A DNA stretch of 42,720 nt from Methylophaga sp. (lineage in GTDB: Bacteria > Pseudomonadota > Gammaproteobacteria > Nitrosococcales > Methylophagaceae). The translations under genes were made by a program, and so were the position numbers. This document shows, piece by piece, positions 18,425 to 26,862 of this stretch (positions are counted from its first letter, which is position 1; every line of letters starts with the position of its first letter). Under the pieces are notes generated by a model. The model ran no database searches. It was not told the origin of the DNA and worked only from the letters and a program-made list of their open reading frames with translations. Location: the NCBI GenBank assembly GCA_002733505.1, contig NVVW01000001.1:7227-49946 (forward strand). The letters run 5' to 3'.

Positions 18425-19524
18425 TTAATTCTGCCTTTCTTCCTCTTATTAAACCAGACTAAAAAGCCAGTAATGGGTAAGGATGCCCCAATCAATGATC
18501 CAAAAAACACTAGCAAACGGCTAGGGAGTCCAAAAACCGTTCCTAAGTGTATATCATAGACCAAACTTTGGAGGGTATTAAATAGACTGGACTTTGTATG
18601 TAGATCATTCTTAAACTGACCTACTAAGGCTATGCCTGTATATCGGTCAAAATAATAATGATCTGTCTTATAGAGCCGCATTTTGGGATCTAAAACTACG
18701 ACTCTTATGGGATCGGATGGCTTCTGTGGATTACTGATCCGAATGGGTTTATCGGGGTATCTCACTCTAAATTGCTGCATGAGATCATCAATTAATGCAA
18801 ATTGATTAAATTTTGCCCTGTCACCGACATCAACAGACAAGGGCACGTCATACTGTATTTGAGTTTCCCCAGTGATCTTCTCTAAGGAATACTTCACTAT
18901 GTCAAAGCTCCAAAATAAGCCTGTTAATACGCTGAAAATCAAGATCCAACTAGCATAAAACCCCAGCACATTATGCAAATCATAATTGAGTCTTTTAGGA
19001 GAAACATTCCATTTGATAATTAGTCGTTGTCTTTTGCCCGCCTTATTGACAGGCCACCACATGATGATCCCTGTAATCAGCGCAATGAAAAAAAATAGCG
19101 TTCCCCAATGCACTATCTCACGCCCAATATCACCTAATATCAAATTCCGATGCAGGAGCTTCAGATAATTGAGCCAGCCTTTTTTCATATCCTGTAAATG
19201 GATTAATTCACCCGTATACGGATCCATCGAGGCATTATAATAAGTTCCAGGAGCAAATAATAATACTTGTATAGCATGGGATCTGCCTTGATACAGAGCA
19301 GTTATAAAATCTCCTTCTGGAAAATCATTTTCTAAAACTGCTTTGAGAGTAGATACTGGCACAAAGGGTCGATCTTGGGGATACACCTTCTTATGATAGA
19401 TAATGGATGATATTTCAGGGCTCCACGTATAAAGTGCGCCTGATAAAGCGATCACAAAAAAAAGTATCCCTAAAATAAGACCCATCCATAAATGAATTTG
19501 GCTAATTACTTTTTTTATTCTCAT
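18418..19524 (-). CDS. PepSY-associated transmembrane protein (PiuB-like)
   Basis: The protein has 368 residues with four hydrophobic segments. The first is ISQIHLWMGLILGILFFVIALSG, typical of PepSY_TM (PiuB) proteins, with conserved WMG and SGALYTW; it ends with a GFLVWFNKRKKG tail. Family members sit beside TonB-dependent receptors and are linked to iron-siderophore use, possibly as reductases. The gene lies 114 bases after a TonB-dependent receptor gene on the same strand, which fits that pairing. The TAA stop is inside the end of the MITE-like element. Confidence 0.85.
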   Translation of the reverse strand: MRIKKVISQIHLWMGLILGILFFVIALSGALYTWSPEISSIIYHKKVYPQDRPFVPVSTLKAVLENDFPEGDFITALYQGRSHAIQVLLFAPGTYYNASMDPYTGELIHLQDMKKGWLNYLKLLHRNLILGDIGREIVHWGTLFFFIALITGIIMWWPVNKAGKRQRLIIKWNVSPKRLNYDLHNVLGFYASWILIFSVLTGLFWSFDIVKYSLEKITGETQIQYDVPLSVDVGDRAKFNQFALIDDLMQQFRVRYPDKPIRISNPQKPSDPIRVVVLDPKMRLYKTDHYYFDRYTGIALVGQFKNDLHTKSSLFNTLQSLVYDIHLGTVFGLPSRLLVFFGSLIGASLPITGFLVWFNKRKKGRINN

Positions 19525-19596
19525 ATTTTTGTCACTAGTTTACGCACAACAATAAATTATTGTTACTAGTAAATATTTAGACTATGAAGAAAGAAT

Positions 19597-19629
19597 AATT
19601 TAGGCACACACAAAGTGCGTGCCTAAATT
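19597..19629 (-). terminator. Strong hairpin after the TonB receptor gene
   Basis: A 15-bp stem with one mismatch (G-U on the minus transcript) and a 3-base loop lies 9 bases after the receptor stop codon. Its core is TTTAGGCAC. There is no clean T run, so it may be a partial terminator or an RNA-stabilising hairpin that sets the ratio of receptor to PepSY protein. Confidence 0.5.
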
Positions 19630-19638
19630 AAGAACAAG

Positions 19639-21681
19639 CTAGAATTTATAATCAACCCCTAACCAAAAAGCCTGTCCAATTTTATCTTCATCATTAACAG
19701 TGCTTCCTTTCAGAGTTTGACCAAAATCTTTTTGATCGGTAATATTTTCTACCCGAAACCTAAGCATTAAATGATCATTAAACTGCCAGTTTGTGCCCAC
19801 ATCGATGCGTTCATAACTTCGAGTTTCTGTAGTGTCACCATCTGCATTTGTTCTATCAAAACCTGAACTATAGAAACCTGCACTCCAAATGCTCCAAGCA
19901 TTATTTACGTTATAATTAAGGCGTAAACTATACTGATTTTCAGGTACAGGTGCAACTTGACTACCCCAGAAAATATTACCATTAACCTTGGTTCCATCTT
20001 CACGCGTAGCTTCCAAGTCAAGAATATGCATATACCCCGCAGAAAGGCTTAGTTTTTCAGTCAATGCACTAAAAACTTCTATCTCCACACCACTTTGTTC
20101 GACTTCCATGCTTTCTATCCGCCCGCCATTTCTTCGTGGCACACCATCTTGTTCAATATTGTAAATAGCAATATCAACATAACCATTATCCCAGTCATAG
20201 TTAGCTCCAACTTCCAGTGTTAGTGCCTCAACCACTTCATCTTCTGCGCCAGCAGGATTAATTGCATCTGTGCCAAAATTACCGTATTTAGATGAAAATC
20301 GGTTATAGCCAGATGCTGCAACGGTACGCAAGCGTAAGTTGTTAGAAACTGAATAAGAAGCCCCTAATTCATAAGATAAAAAGTCATCCGTACGAAGATT
20401 ATCGGGTTGTTTAACATCTAGATATTCAATTTCATTATCAAACCATGTCTGCCGTAAACCAAAGTTAAGTGCCAAATTATCATTAAAGATAAAGGTATTT
20501 GCGGTTTTAATCGACCAATCATCAAATTGATTAAACCACATATTATCTCTATATTTGTCAACCATAATATATTCTAAGCCAACACTACCTCGATATTTAA
20601 TAGTGGGTGAAATATCAGCCGTTAGATAACCATTAGCAAATATAATGTCACTATTCGTACTTCGGTCACGATTTCGAAAAGGATATTTTATATTAGTATC
20701 TGTGTGTAAATAGCCTAACTGCACCGAGCTATTATCATTAAAACGGTGATCTACTGTCAAAGCAGCAACCAGTGACCGGGTGGTCACTTCGTGAAAACTG
20801 CCTTGACGCCAAACATCGGGGTTGGAATTATCATAAACAATAAAGCTCTCTGCCCGGGTATTTTCACCAATATTCCAGCCTACTTTACCCACCAGACCTT
20901 TAATATCTTGCTCCTTAAGATTAGGCGGCTGTCCATCATACGAACCTTCAAGCCAACGACCTGCCACATAATAATCGCCAGACTCCCAGCCATGGGCGGC
21001 TTCCGCTTGCAACTGTATTTCACCTACAGTGCTATAGTCAAAACTCAAGGCTTGATGATTTTTATAATTTGCACCAGACTTCAATCGGGTAACAATGGTG
21101 CCGCCATCAGTACCATCACCATATTGAATTGCCTGACCGCCTCGTCTAACTTCTACTGTTTCGATAGCAATTGAAGGTATTAAAGTGCCCGTGTACCCAC
21201 CGCCTTCTTGCCCTGAAGAGCGAAATGCCGGCAAGCCATCAATTGAAGTGGCCGCACCAAAATCACCAAATGTACGAATTTTTTGACTGCCACCAAATCG
21301 ATTACCGCCCCAAGGATTATTAATAATGCCGACAGCGTTATAGCGTAATGTGTCATCGGCATTAACTGGATTTAAGTTCTGTAATAATGAGCCATCCACA
21401 AACGAGGACGATCGACTTTTATCAAAGCCTTGATTAACTTTATTTCGTACTTCCTGAGAAGGATGCCGTGTGGCTTGAACTCGGATCACGTCAAGTTCCA
21501 AGACATTATCCACATGTGGGATTTTCACAGTATTATCACTTTTATTCATTTCCTCTGCATGAATATTAGTTGTCAGGGAAACACCTCCAATTAAAGAAAA
21601 AATAAGTAGATTTAGGGGTGTTTTGCTAAAGTCATCACTCTTCTTATTTATGCTTTTTGGTATAGCTTTTACTGCTGTCAT
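19639..21681 (-). CDS. TonB-dependent outer-membrane receptor
   Basis: The protein has 680 residues from the ATG at 21679-21681, which has AAGG 8 bases upstream; an earlier ATG at 21696 lacks an SD. A long signal region ends near IHAEE. A plug domain (about 60-175) has RVQATRHPSQE, the TonB-box region and VEVRRGGQAIQYGDGTDGGT. A 22-strand barrel follows and ends in aromatic ADYKF-type residues (WLGVDYKF). It imports a chelated metal or similar ligand. The partner PepSY gene suggests iron, but the ligand cannot be read from sequence. No convincing Fur box was found upstream. Confidence 0.9.
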   Translation of the reverse strand: MTAVKAIPKSINKKSDDFSKTPLNLLIFSLIGGVSLTTNIHAEEMNKSDNTVKIPHVDNVLELDVIRVQATRHPSQEVRNKVNQGFDKSRSSSFVDGSLLQNLNPVNADDTLRYNAVGIINNPWGGNRFGGSQKIRTFGDFGAATSIDGLPAFRSSGQEGGGYTGTLIPSIAIETVEVRRGGQAIQYGDGTDGGTIVTRLKSGANYKNHQALSFDYSTVGEIQLQAEAAHGWESGDYYVAGRWLEGSYDGQPPNLKEQDIKGLVGKVGWNIGENTRAESFIVYDNSNPDVWRQGSFHEVTTRSLVAALTVDHRFNDNSSVQLGYLHTDTNIKYPFRNRDRSTNSDIIFANGYLTADISPTIKYRGSVGLEYIMVDKYRDNMWFNQFDDWSIKTANTFIFNDNLALNFGLRQTWFDNEIEYLDVKQPDNLRTDDFLSYELGASYSVSNNLRLRTVAASGYNRFSSKYGNFGTDAINPAGAEDEVVEALTLEVGANYDWDNGYVDIAIYNIEQDGVPRRNGGRIESMEVEQSGVEIEVFSALTEKLSLSAGYMHILDLEATREDGTKVNGNIFWGSQVAPVPENQYSLRLNYNVNNAWSIWSAGFYSSGFDRTNADGDTTETRSYERIDVGTNWQFNDHLMLRFRVENITDQKDFGQTLKGSTVNDEDKIGQAFWLGVDYKF

Positions 21682-21904
21682 ATGTACAACCTTCATTTAG
21701 TTAGGTAATACTCCGATTTAAGATGAATGATTAACAATACCGCCTTAATCAGAATGTCAATCATTCGTATTCATAGTGCCATACTTGCTGACTGATGTAA
21801 AGTTCGATTATTCTATGATTAATGATGATCTCAAAAAAATAAAAACTATTAAATTGATGGTTTGATCTCTCCAATACTGCTGCTAAATAATTGAGTACAC
21901 ATTT

Positions 21905-22068
21905 CAAAAGCTGAAAAAAACTGACAAATACGGTAAAGTATTAGCTTTTAACCCATTAATTACCGGAGAGTATCAATAATGGCTAACTTTCAAATTGCCC
22001 CTTCTATCCTTTCTGCAGACTTTGCCCGTTTAGGTGAAGAAGTTGATAACGCTTTAGCAGCTGGTGCT
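21905..22068 (+). repeat. Direct repeat copy 1: rpe leader plus 30 codons
   Basis: This 164-base block repeats at 22664-22827 without gaps. It has 74 bases of leader (1 difference) and 90 bases of coding sequence (10 differences, all at silent third positions). Here the coding part runs into TAA right after codon 30. The block includes a promoter-like CTGAAA/TAAAGT pair (17-base spacing) and the GGAGAG ribosome-binding site. Confidence 0.95.
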
Positions 22069-22071
22069 TAA
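21979..22071 (+). pseudogene. rpe: Truncated rpe 5' end (30 codons)
   Basis: ATG at 21979, behind GGAGAG, opens a 30-residue peptide [15 protein letters not shown]... that is identical to the start of the intact Rpe downstream. TAA follows at once. All ten nucleotide differences from the intact copy are synonymous, so it does not look like a gene fragment decaying freely since a recent duplication. The toxin gene, on the other strand, ends in the adjacent bases. Confidence 0.9.
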
Positions 22072-22344
22072 TTAAAGGGTAGCGTCCCCTTTAATGAGAA
22101 TCTCAACTAATTCATCAGCTTTAGTTTCATAAATAATTCGATAGGAATACAACGCCAGCTCTCTAATATTTTCTTCGCCCAACAGTTCTGCCACTTTTTT
22201 CCCCATGCGTGGAAGTCTTTCTAAAATATCAACTTTTTCTCTAATATCTTGAGCTACCTTTTTTGCGTAGTATTTTGAGTCTTGAGCAATAAAATCATGG
22301 ATGGAACGAAGGTCAGACTTAGCGGGTTCTGACCATATCACCAT
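22072..22344 (-). CDS. RelE/ParE-type toxin
   Basis: The protein has 90 residues with the ParE/RelE fold pattern: VIWSEPAKSDLRSIHDFI, a helical middle ending LERLPRMGKKV, an ELALYSYRIIYE strand and the C-terminal EILIKGDATL. ParE members poison gyrase and RelE members cleave mRNA; which applies here is not decidable. Its ATG overlaps the antitoxin stop by 7 bases. It ends exactly where the truncated rpe copy stops. Confidence 0.85.
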   Translation of the reverse strand: MVIWSEPAKSDLRSIHDFIAQDSKYYAKKVAQDIREKVDILERLPRMGKKVAELLGEENIRELALYSYRIIYETKADELVEILIKGDATL

Positions 22345-22517
22345 GATTCAATTTCGCGCTTAAGTGTTTCGCTATCAATAGTTCGACCTTGCCTGATAGC
22401 ATCCTGACCTTTTCTAATTTTATCTATTACATAAAGGCGATACATAATTTCGTCCATGTCAGTGTCTTCTGGCAACTTTCCTATAGTTTCTAATGCTTCT
22501 TGTTTAACTGCCTGCAT
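22338..22517 (-). CDS. Antitoxin of the RelE/ParE-type pair
   Basis: This short gene encodes a 59-residue acidic protein, MQAVKQEALETIGKLPEDTD at its start, ending in RQGRTIDSETLKREIESW. It resembles the small antitoxins found with ParE-like toxins: a short helical N-terminus, DEIMYRLYVIDKI, and a toxin-binding tail. An SD AAGGA lies 7 bases before the ATG at 22515-22517. It is followed by the toxin with a 7-base overlap, the usual antitoxin-first order. Confidence 0.8.
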   Translation of the reverse strand: MQAVKQEALETIGKLPEDTDMDEIMYRLYVIDKIRKGQDAIRQGRTIDSETLKREIESW

Positions 22518-22560
22518 AATAATGTCCTTGTGGTTTGTTGATAGGTTTTTGAATCATCAT

Positions 22561-22608
22561 AATCAATGGAATCAATGGAGGAATCAATGGGGTCAGACTC
22601 CATTGATT
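22561..22608. repeat. AATCAATGG tandem copies with hairpin
   Basis: Three copies of AATCAATGG lie at 22561, 22570 and 22582. The last pairs with CCATTGATT (22600-22608) around GGTCAGACT, making a 9-bp hairpin. It sits between the antitoxin promoter side and the second rpe leader. Its role is unknown; it could be an operator for the toxin-antitoxin pair, a REP-type unit or a terminator of upstream transcription. Confidence 0.6.
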
Positions 22609-22663
22609 TCACTCCAATCTATTAAAAATCCATTATAAGCCCAAATATCAATAAACTAACAAG

Positions 22664-22827
22664 CAAAAGCTGAAAAAAACTGATAAATACGGTAAAGTAT
22701 TAGCTTTTAACCCATTAATTACCGGAGAGTATCAATAATGGCTAACTTTCAAATTGCTCCATCAATCCTTTCGGCAGACTTTGCCCGCTTAGGTGAAGAG
22801 GTAGATAACGCATTGGCAGCAGGTGCT
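22664..22827 (+). repeat. Direct repeat copy 2: leader and 5' end of intact rpe
   Basis: This is the functional partner of the block at 21905-22068. It supplies the leader, ribosome-binding site and first 30 codons of the intact rpe. The repeat period is 759 bases; one period holds the toxin-antitoxin pair. Confidence 0.95.
22670..22698 (+). promoter_or_regulatory. Putative rpe promoter inside the repeat
   Basis: CTGAAA (22670-22675) and TAAAGT (22693-22698) are 17 bases apart, a weak sigma-70 match. The same pair occurs in copy 1. Downstream, CGGTAA and TTACCG can pair across the leader just before GGAGAG, which could limit ribosome access. Confidence 0.3.
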
Positions 22828-23430
22828 GATATTGTTCACTTTGATGTGATGGATAACCACTATGTACCTAACTTGACCATTGGCCCATTGGTATGTGATG
22901 CCTTGCGTAAACATGGTGTTACCCACGAAATTGATGTACATTTAATGGTGAAACCGGTTGATCGCATTATTCCTGATTTTGCTGCCGCCGGCGCAACATT
23001 TATCACTTTCCATCCGGAAGCTTCTGATCATATTGACCGCAGTTTGCAATTGATCAAAAATGAAGGCTGCAAAGCAGGTTTGGTATTTAACCCTGCAACA
23101 CCGCTTTCATTAGCTGAACATGTGTTAGATAAAGTTGACCGTATCTTATTGATGTCGGTTAACCCAGGATTTGGTGGCCAGTCTTTCATTCCTCATACAT
23201 TAGATAAATTACAAGAAGCTCGCCGTTTGATTGATGCTAGTGGTTTTGACATTGATCTTGAAATTGATGGTGGTGTTAAACCTAGTAATATCCGTGAAAT
23301 AGCAGAAGCCGGTGCACGCACTTTTGTTGCCGGTTCTGCCTTGTTCGGTGCCAAGAATGAAAGCGATCCTAATATCTATGATTCTGTACTTGCTGAATTC
23401 CGTGCTGAATTAGCAAAGGCGAACGTTTAA
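22738..23430 (+). CDS. rpe: Ribulose-phosphate 3-epimerase
   Basis: Rpe interconverts ribulose-5-phosphate and xylulose-5-phosphate in the pentose-phosphate pathway. The 230 residues are of normal length. Metal and catalytic residues are in [17 protein letters not shown] (His34, Asp36), [16 protein letters not shown] and EIDGGV. The start is set by GGAGAG 8 bases upstream. The first 30 codons are duplicated upstream with silent differences. It heads the rpe-(gph)-trpE-trpG-trpD-trpC series. Confidence 0.97.
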   Translation: MANFQIAPSILSADFARLGEEVDNALAAGADIVHFDVMDNHYVPNLTIGPLVCDALRKHGVTHEIDVHLMVKPVDRIIPDFAAAGATFITFHPEASDHIDRSLQLIKNEGCKAGLVFNPATPLSLAEHVLDKVDRILLMSVNPGFGGQSFIPHTLDKLQEARRLIDASGFDIDLEIDGGVKPSNIREIAEAGARTFVAGSALFGAKNESDPNIYDSVLAEFRAELAKANV

Positions 23431-23434
23431 GGGA

Positions 23435-23569
23435 ATGGCAATAGCTTTAAAAAAACCAGAAAGGGTGTTGATAGATCTAGATGGCACGCTAGTAGATAGT
23501 TTCGCTGAATTAAAAAATGTAATTAAAACAATGAGACCTTTGCACCAGAGTATGGCGAGAGAGAAATGA
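23435..23569 (+). pseudogene. gph: Phosphoglycolate phosphatase remnant (gph 5' end)
   Basis: The frame from 23435 reads MAIALKKPERVLIDLDGTLV and on to about residue 33, the typical Gph N-terminus with the HAD nucleophile motif DLDGTLVDS. It then runs into a MITE-like element and stops at codon 45. The remaining roughly 190 codons of a normal gph are absent before trpE. The position between rpe and trpE is where gph lies in many gammaproteobacteria. The remnant cannot be an active phosphatase. Confidence 0.82.
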
Positions 23570-23691
23570 GCGTAATTTTTCATGTTTTTCGTAAAAATGA
23601 GGGTAATAGCAGGGCTATTGACCGAGTTTTTAGGGGAAATATGGGAAATTCAAGCCATTTCTATTCGTCATACTCTCGTAAAAAGGTCTCA
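23532..23691. mobile_element. MITE-like element with TGAGACCTTT ends
   Basis: The 160-bp element has inverted ends: TGAGACCTTT at 23532-23541 and its complement at 23682-23691. A second matched block inward (AGAGTATG ... AAATG, 23547 onward; complement ending 23676) shows one base gap and a few changes. The centre has AATAGC-AGG-GCTATT (23605-23619) between AAAAA and TTTTT. CAA occurs on both flanks (23529-23531, 23692-23694), a possible 3-bp duplication. No coding sequence. It ends 17 bases before trpE. Confidence 0.78.
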
Positions 23692-23708
23692 CAACATAAT
23701 TTGAATGT

Positions 23709-25223
23709 ATGAACCAAACTGAATTTGATCAATTAGCCGAGCAAGGCTATAACCGAATACCCGTCGCTCGTGAAATATTGGCCGATTTAGATACGCCTTT
23801 AAGCACCTACCTAAAATTAGCTGATGCACCCTATTCTTACTTGCTTGAATCTGTTCAGGGTGGCGACAAATGGGGTCGATACTCTATTATTGGTTTACCT
23901 AGCGAAACCGTGGTTCGCATCATAGGACATGAAATTGAAGTTAAACATCTCGGCAAAGTAATTGAAAAAACCACAGCGACTGATCCGCTGGCGTGGATAG
24001 AAACATTCAAGCAACAGTATAAAGTGCCTGACTTAGATGACTTGCCCCGTTTTAATGGCGGTTTAGTCGGCTATTTTGGCTATGACACTGTGCGTTATGT
24101 TGAACCACGATTAGGTGATTGCCCTAACCCTGATCCTCTTGGCTGTCCTGATATTTTATTGATGGTATCGAATAATGTTATTGTCTTTGATAACCTAAGC
24201 AATCGTTTGTTCTTAATTGTGCACGCAGATCCTAGCGTCAGCAACGCTTACAAGCTAGCACAAGAAAGTTTAGACACATTATGCACTCATCTACGCACCT
24301 CCACGTCTAATTACAACTCCGCCGCCTATTCTGGTAGGAGCACAGCAAAAACGGTAAGTGAAGATGATTTTGTATCCGGCTTTACCCATGATGGTTATAT
24401 TGATGCAGTAGAAAAGGCTCGGCAATACATTATTGATGGCGATATTATGCAAGTGGTATTATCGCAGCGTTTATCCATTCCATTCTCTGCCCAACCGATG
24501 GATTTATACCGTGCTTTACGCACACTTAATCCATCACCGTATATGTATTATCTTAATTTAGAAGATTTTCATATTGTTGGTTCATCACCTGAGATTCTAG
24601 TACGAATGGAAGATGATGAGGTGACTGTTCGTCCTATTGCTGGCACACGGCCACGGGGCAAAACACCTGAAGAAGACAAAGCATTAGAAAAAGAGTTATT
24701 AGCCGATCCAAAAGAATTAGCCGAACACTTAATGTTAATTGATTTAGGTCGCAATGATGCAGGTCGTGTCAGTCAAATTGGCACGGTGAAACTCACCACA
24801 AAAATGATTGTTGAGCGCTACTCTCACGTGATGCACATCGTATCTAACGTAACGGGTAAAGTTGTGCCTAATATGACGTGTATTGATGCTTTACGTGCAA
24901 CCTTCCCTGCTGGCACAGTGAGTGGCGCAGCAAAAGTTCGCGCCATGGAAATTATTGATGAATTAGAGCCTATAAAGCGTGGTGTTTATGCCGGTGCAGT
25001 AGGTTATTTATCTTGGTCTGGTAATATGGATACGGCTATTGCGATTCGTACTGCTGTAATAAAAGATGGTACGCTTCATATTCAAGCCGGTGCGGGCATT
25101 GTTTATGATTCTGTGCCTGAAATGGAATGGCAAGAAACAATGAATAAAGCACGCGCAGTTTTCCGTGCAGTAGCGATGGCTGAATCAGGTTTAGATACTC
25201 TGACTCAGACACAACATAAATAA
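23709..25223 (+). CDS. trpE: Anthranilate synthase component I
   Basis: TrpE makes anthranilate from chorismate with ammonia from TrpG. The 504 residues include the N-terminal Trp-binding LLES motif ([16 protein letters not shown]), and the C-terminal chorismate-binding domain with [32 protein letters not shown] and [11 protein letters not shown]. The N-terminus ([15 protein letters not shown]) aligns with family starts, so the ATG is right although no SD is visible. A MITE-like element ends 17 bases before it. The stop is 13 bases before trpG. Confidence 0.98.
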   Translation: MNQTEFDQLAEQGYNRIPVAREILADLDTPLSTYLKLADAPYSYLLESVQGGDKWGRYSIIGLPSETVVRIIGHEIEVKHLGKVIEKTTATDPLAWIETFKQQYKVPDLDDLPRFNGGLVGYFGYDTVRYVEPRLGDCPNPDPLGCPDILLMVSNNVIVFDNLSNRLFLIVHADPSVSNAYKLAQESLDTLCTHLRTSTSNYNSAAYSGRSTAKTVSEDDFVSGFTHDGYIDAVEKARQYIIDGDIMQVVLSQRLSIPFSAQPMDLYRALRTLNPSPYMYYLNLEDFHIVGSSPEILVRMEDDEVTVRPIAGTRPRGKTPEEDKALEKELLADPKELAEHLMLIDLGRNDAGRVSQIGTVKLTTKMIVERYSHVMHIVSNVTGKVVPNMTCIDALRATFPAGTVSGAAKVRAMEIIDELEPIKRGVYAGAVGYLSWSGNMDTAIAIRTAVIKDGTLHIQAGAGIVYDSVPEMEWQETMNKARAVFRAVAMAESGLDTLTQTQHK

Positions 25224-25236
25224 CTGGGTATATGAA

Positions 25237-25815
25237 ATGCTGTTGATGCTAGACAACTATGATTCTTTTACCTATAACTTAGTGCAATACTTTGGTGAGT
25301 TGGGTGCTGATGTGCATGTCCATCGAAATGACAAAATCACTATTGATGAAATTGAAGCACTTAACCCAGAAAAAATCGTTATTTCACCTGGTCCTTGCAC
25401 ACCTAATGAAGCCGGTATTTCACTTGATGTAATCAAACATTTTGCGGGTAACAAACCCATCTTGGGGGTCTGCTTGGGGCATCAATCTATAGGCCAAGCC
25501 TTCGGCGGAAAAATCGTTCATGCTAATAAAATAATGCATGGCAAAACGTCGCCTATCTACCACAATAACTCTAGTGTATTCAAAGAATTAAACAATCCAG
25601 TTGAAGCAACACGTTATCATTCGCTTGTGATCGAAAAGGCAAGCCTGCCCGATTGTTTTGAGATTACTGCATGGACACAAAATGAAGATGGTAGTATGGA
25701 TGAAATTATGGGGATTAGTCATAAAACCTTGCCCATAGAGGGCGTGCAGTTTCACCCTGAATCTATTCTGACCGAACAAGGCCACGCCTTATTAAAAAAC
25801 TTTCTTGACCGTTAG
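25237..25815 (+). CDS. trpG: Anthranilate synthase component II (glutamine amidotransferase)
   Basis: TrpG is the amidotransferase partner of TrpE; in many bacteria it also serves folate synthesis (PabA). The 192 residues open with [21 protein letters not shown]. The nucleophile is Cys79 in ILGVCLGHQ, the oxyanion loop is [11 protein letters not shown], and [10 protein letters not shown] near the C-terminus carries the His and Glu of the triad. The gene is 13 bases after trpE and 9 bases before trpD. Confidence 0.98.
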   Translation: MLLMLDNYDSFTYNLVQYFGELGADVHVHRNDKITIDEIEALNPEKIVISPGPCTPNEAGISLDVIKHFAGNKPILGVCLGHQSIGQAFGGKIVHANKIMHGKTSPIYHNNSSVFKELNNPVEATRYHSLVIEKASLPDCFEITAWTQNEDGSMDEIMGISHKTLPIEGVQFHPESILTEQGHALLKNFLDR

Positions 25816-25824
25816 AGATTTATT

Positions 25825-26841
25825 ATGAATTTACCATCAGCCATTAAAGCCGTTATTGAAAGGCACGATTTATCTAGCGATGAAATGACCTCGGTTATGC
25901 AACAAATAATGACCGGCGAAGCAACACCCGCGCAAATTGGCGGGTTTCTAGTTGCTTTGCAAATGAAAGGTGAAACCATCACCGAAATCACCGCTGCCGC
26001 AACCGTTATGCGTAGCCTTGCCACGCCCGTAGAAATTAGCCGTGACCATGTTGTTGACACCTGCGGTACAGGTGGCGATGGCGCAAGCACCTTTAATGTA
26101 TCAACCGCCAGTGCATTTGTGGTGGCAGCCGCAGGGGCAACTGTCGCTAAACATGGTAACCGTTCAATTAGCAGTAGCTCTGGTAGTGCCGATGTCTTAG
26201 AGGCCGCTGGTGTCAATTTAGAGATCAGCCCAGAACAAGTCAAACATTGTATTGACACTATTGGCATAGGCTTTATGTTTGCCCAAAAACATCATGGTGC
26301 AATGAAACATGCCATTGGACCGCGTCGTGAAATGGCGGTGCGAACAATATTCAATTTATTAGGTCCACTAACCAACCCTGCCCGTGCACAACGGCAGGTC
26401 CTTGGTGTATTTGATAAACAATGGGTTGAACCTATGGCGCATGTATTAAAAGCATTAGGTAGCAAACATGTGCTTATTGTTCATGCCGAAGATGGTTTAG
26501 ATGAAATTAGCATTGGTTCAACAACATCGGTGGCAGAACTACAAAATGGCAAAATCACAACATATACCATTCAACCCGAAGACTTTAATCTAACGCGAAG
26601 CAATATTGACCAATTTAATGTTAATAACGCTCAAGAAAGCTTAAAGATTATTAAAGAGGTCTTTGCGGGAGAATTCGGTGCAGCACGAGATATTGTCGTG
26701 CTAAATGCGGGTGCAGCAATATATGCCGCCGATCTTGTTGATACTTTAGCAAAAGGCATTAAGCTCGCTCAAACTCACATCGACAACGGCAATGCCCAGA
26801 AAAAATTGGATGCACTCATTGCTGCCAGTAATTCAAAATAA
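25825..26841 (+). CDS. trpD: Anthranilate phosphoribosyltransferase
   Basis: TrpD joins anthranilate to PRPP. It has 338 residues, as expected. The PRPP site shows in [36 protein letters not shown] and [16 protein letters not shown]. Its position is third in trpE-trpG-trpD-trpC. The start has a weak SD (AGAG). Confidence 0.98.
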   Translation: MNLPSAIKAVIERHDLSSDEMTSVMQQIMTGEATPAQIGGFLVALQMKGETITEITAAATVMRSLATPVEISRDHVVDTCGTGGDGASTFNVSTASAFVVAAAGATVAKHGNRSISSSSGSADVLEAAGVNLEISPEQVKHCIDTIGIGFMFAQKHHGAMKHAIGPRREMAVRTIFNLLGPLTNPARAQRQVLGVFDKQWVEPMAHVLKALGSKHVLIVHAEDGLDEISIGSTTSVAELQNGKITTYTIQPEDFNLTRSNIDQFNVNNAQESLKIIKEVFAGEFGAARDIVVLNAGAAIYAADLVDTLAKGIKLAQTHIDNGNAQKKLDALIAASNSK

Positions 26842-26862
26842 ACTATTTTAAAAGAAACAAAC

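Noticed and set aside
21720..21790. Fur box upstream of the TonB-dependent receptor
   Set aside because: AATGATT and related fragments occur but no 19-bp match or convincing array of NATWAT hexamers could be aligned.
22440..22660. CRISPR-like array near the AATCAATGG repeats
   Set aside because: The copies are adjacent or 3 bases apart with no spacers of regular length.
23431..23708. trp attenuator or leader peptide before trpE
   Set aside because: No short frame rich in Trp codons and no terminator/antiterminator pair; the palindromes there belong to the element.
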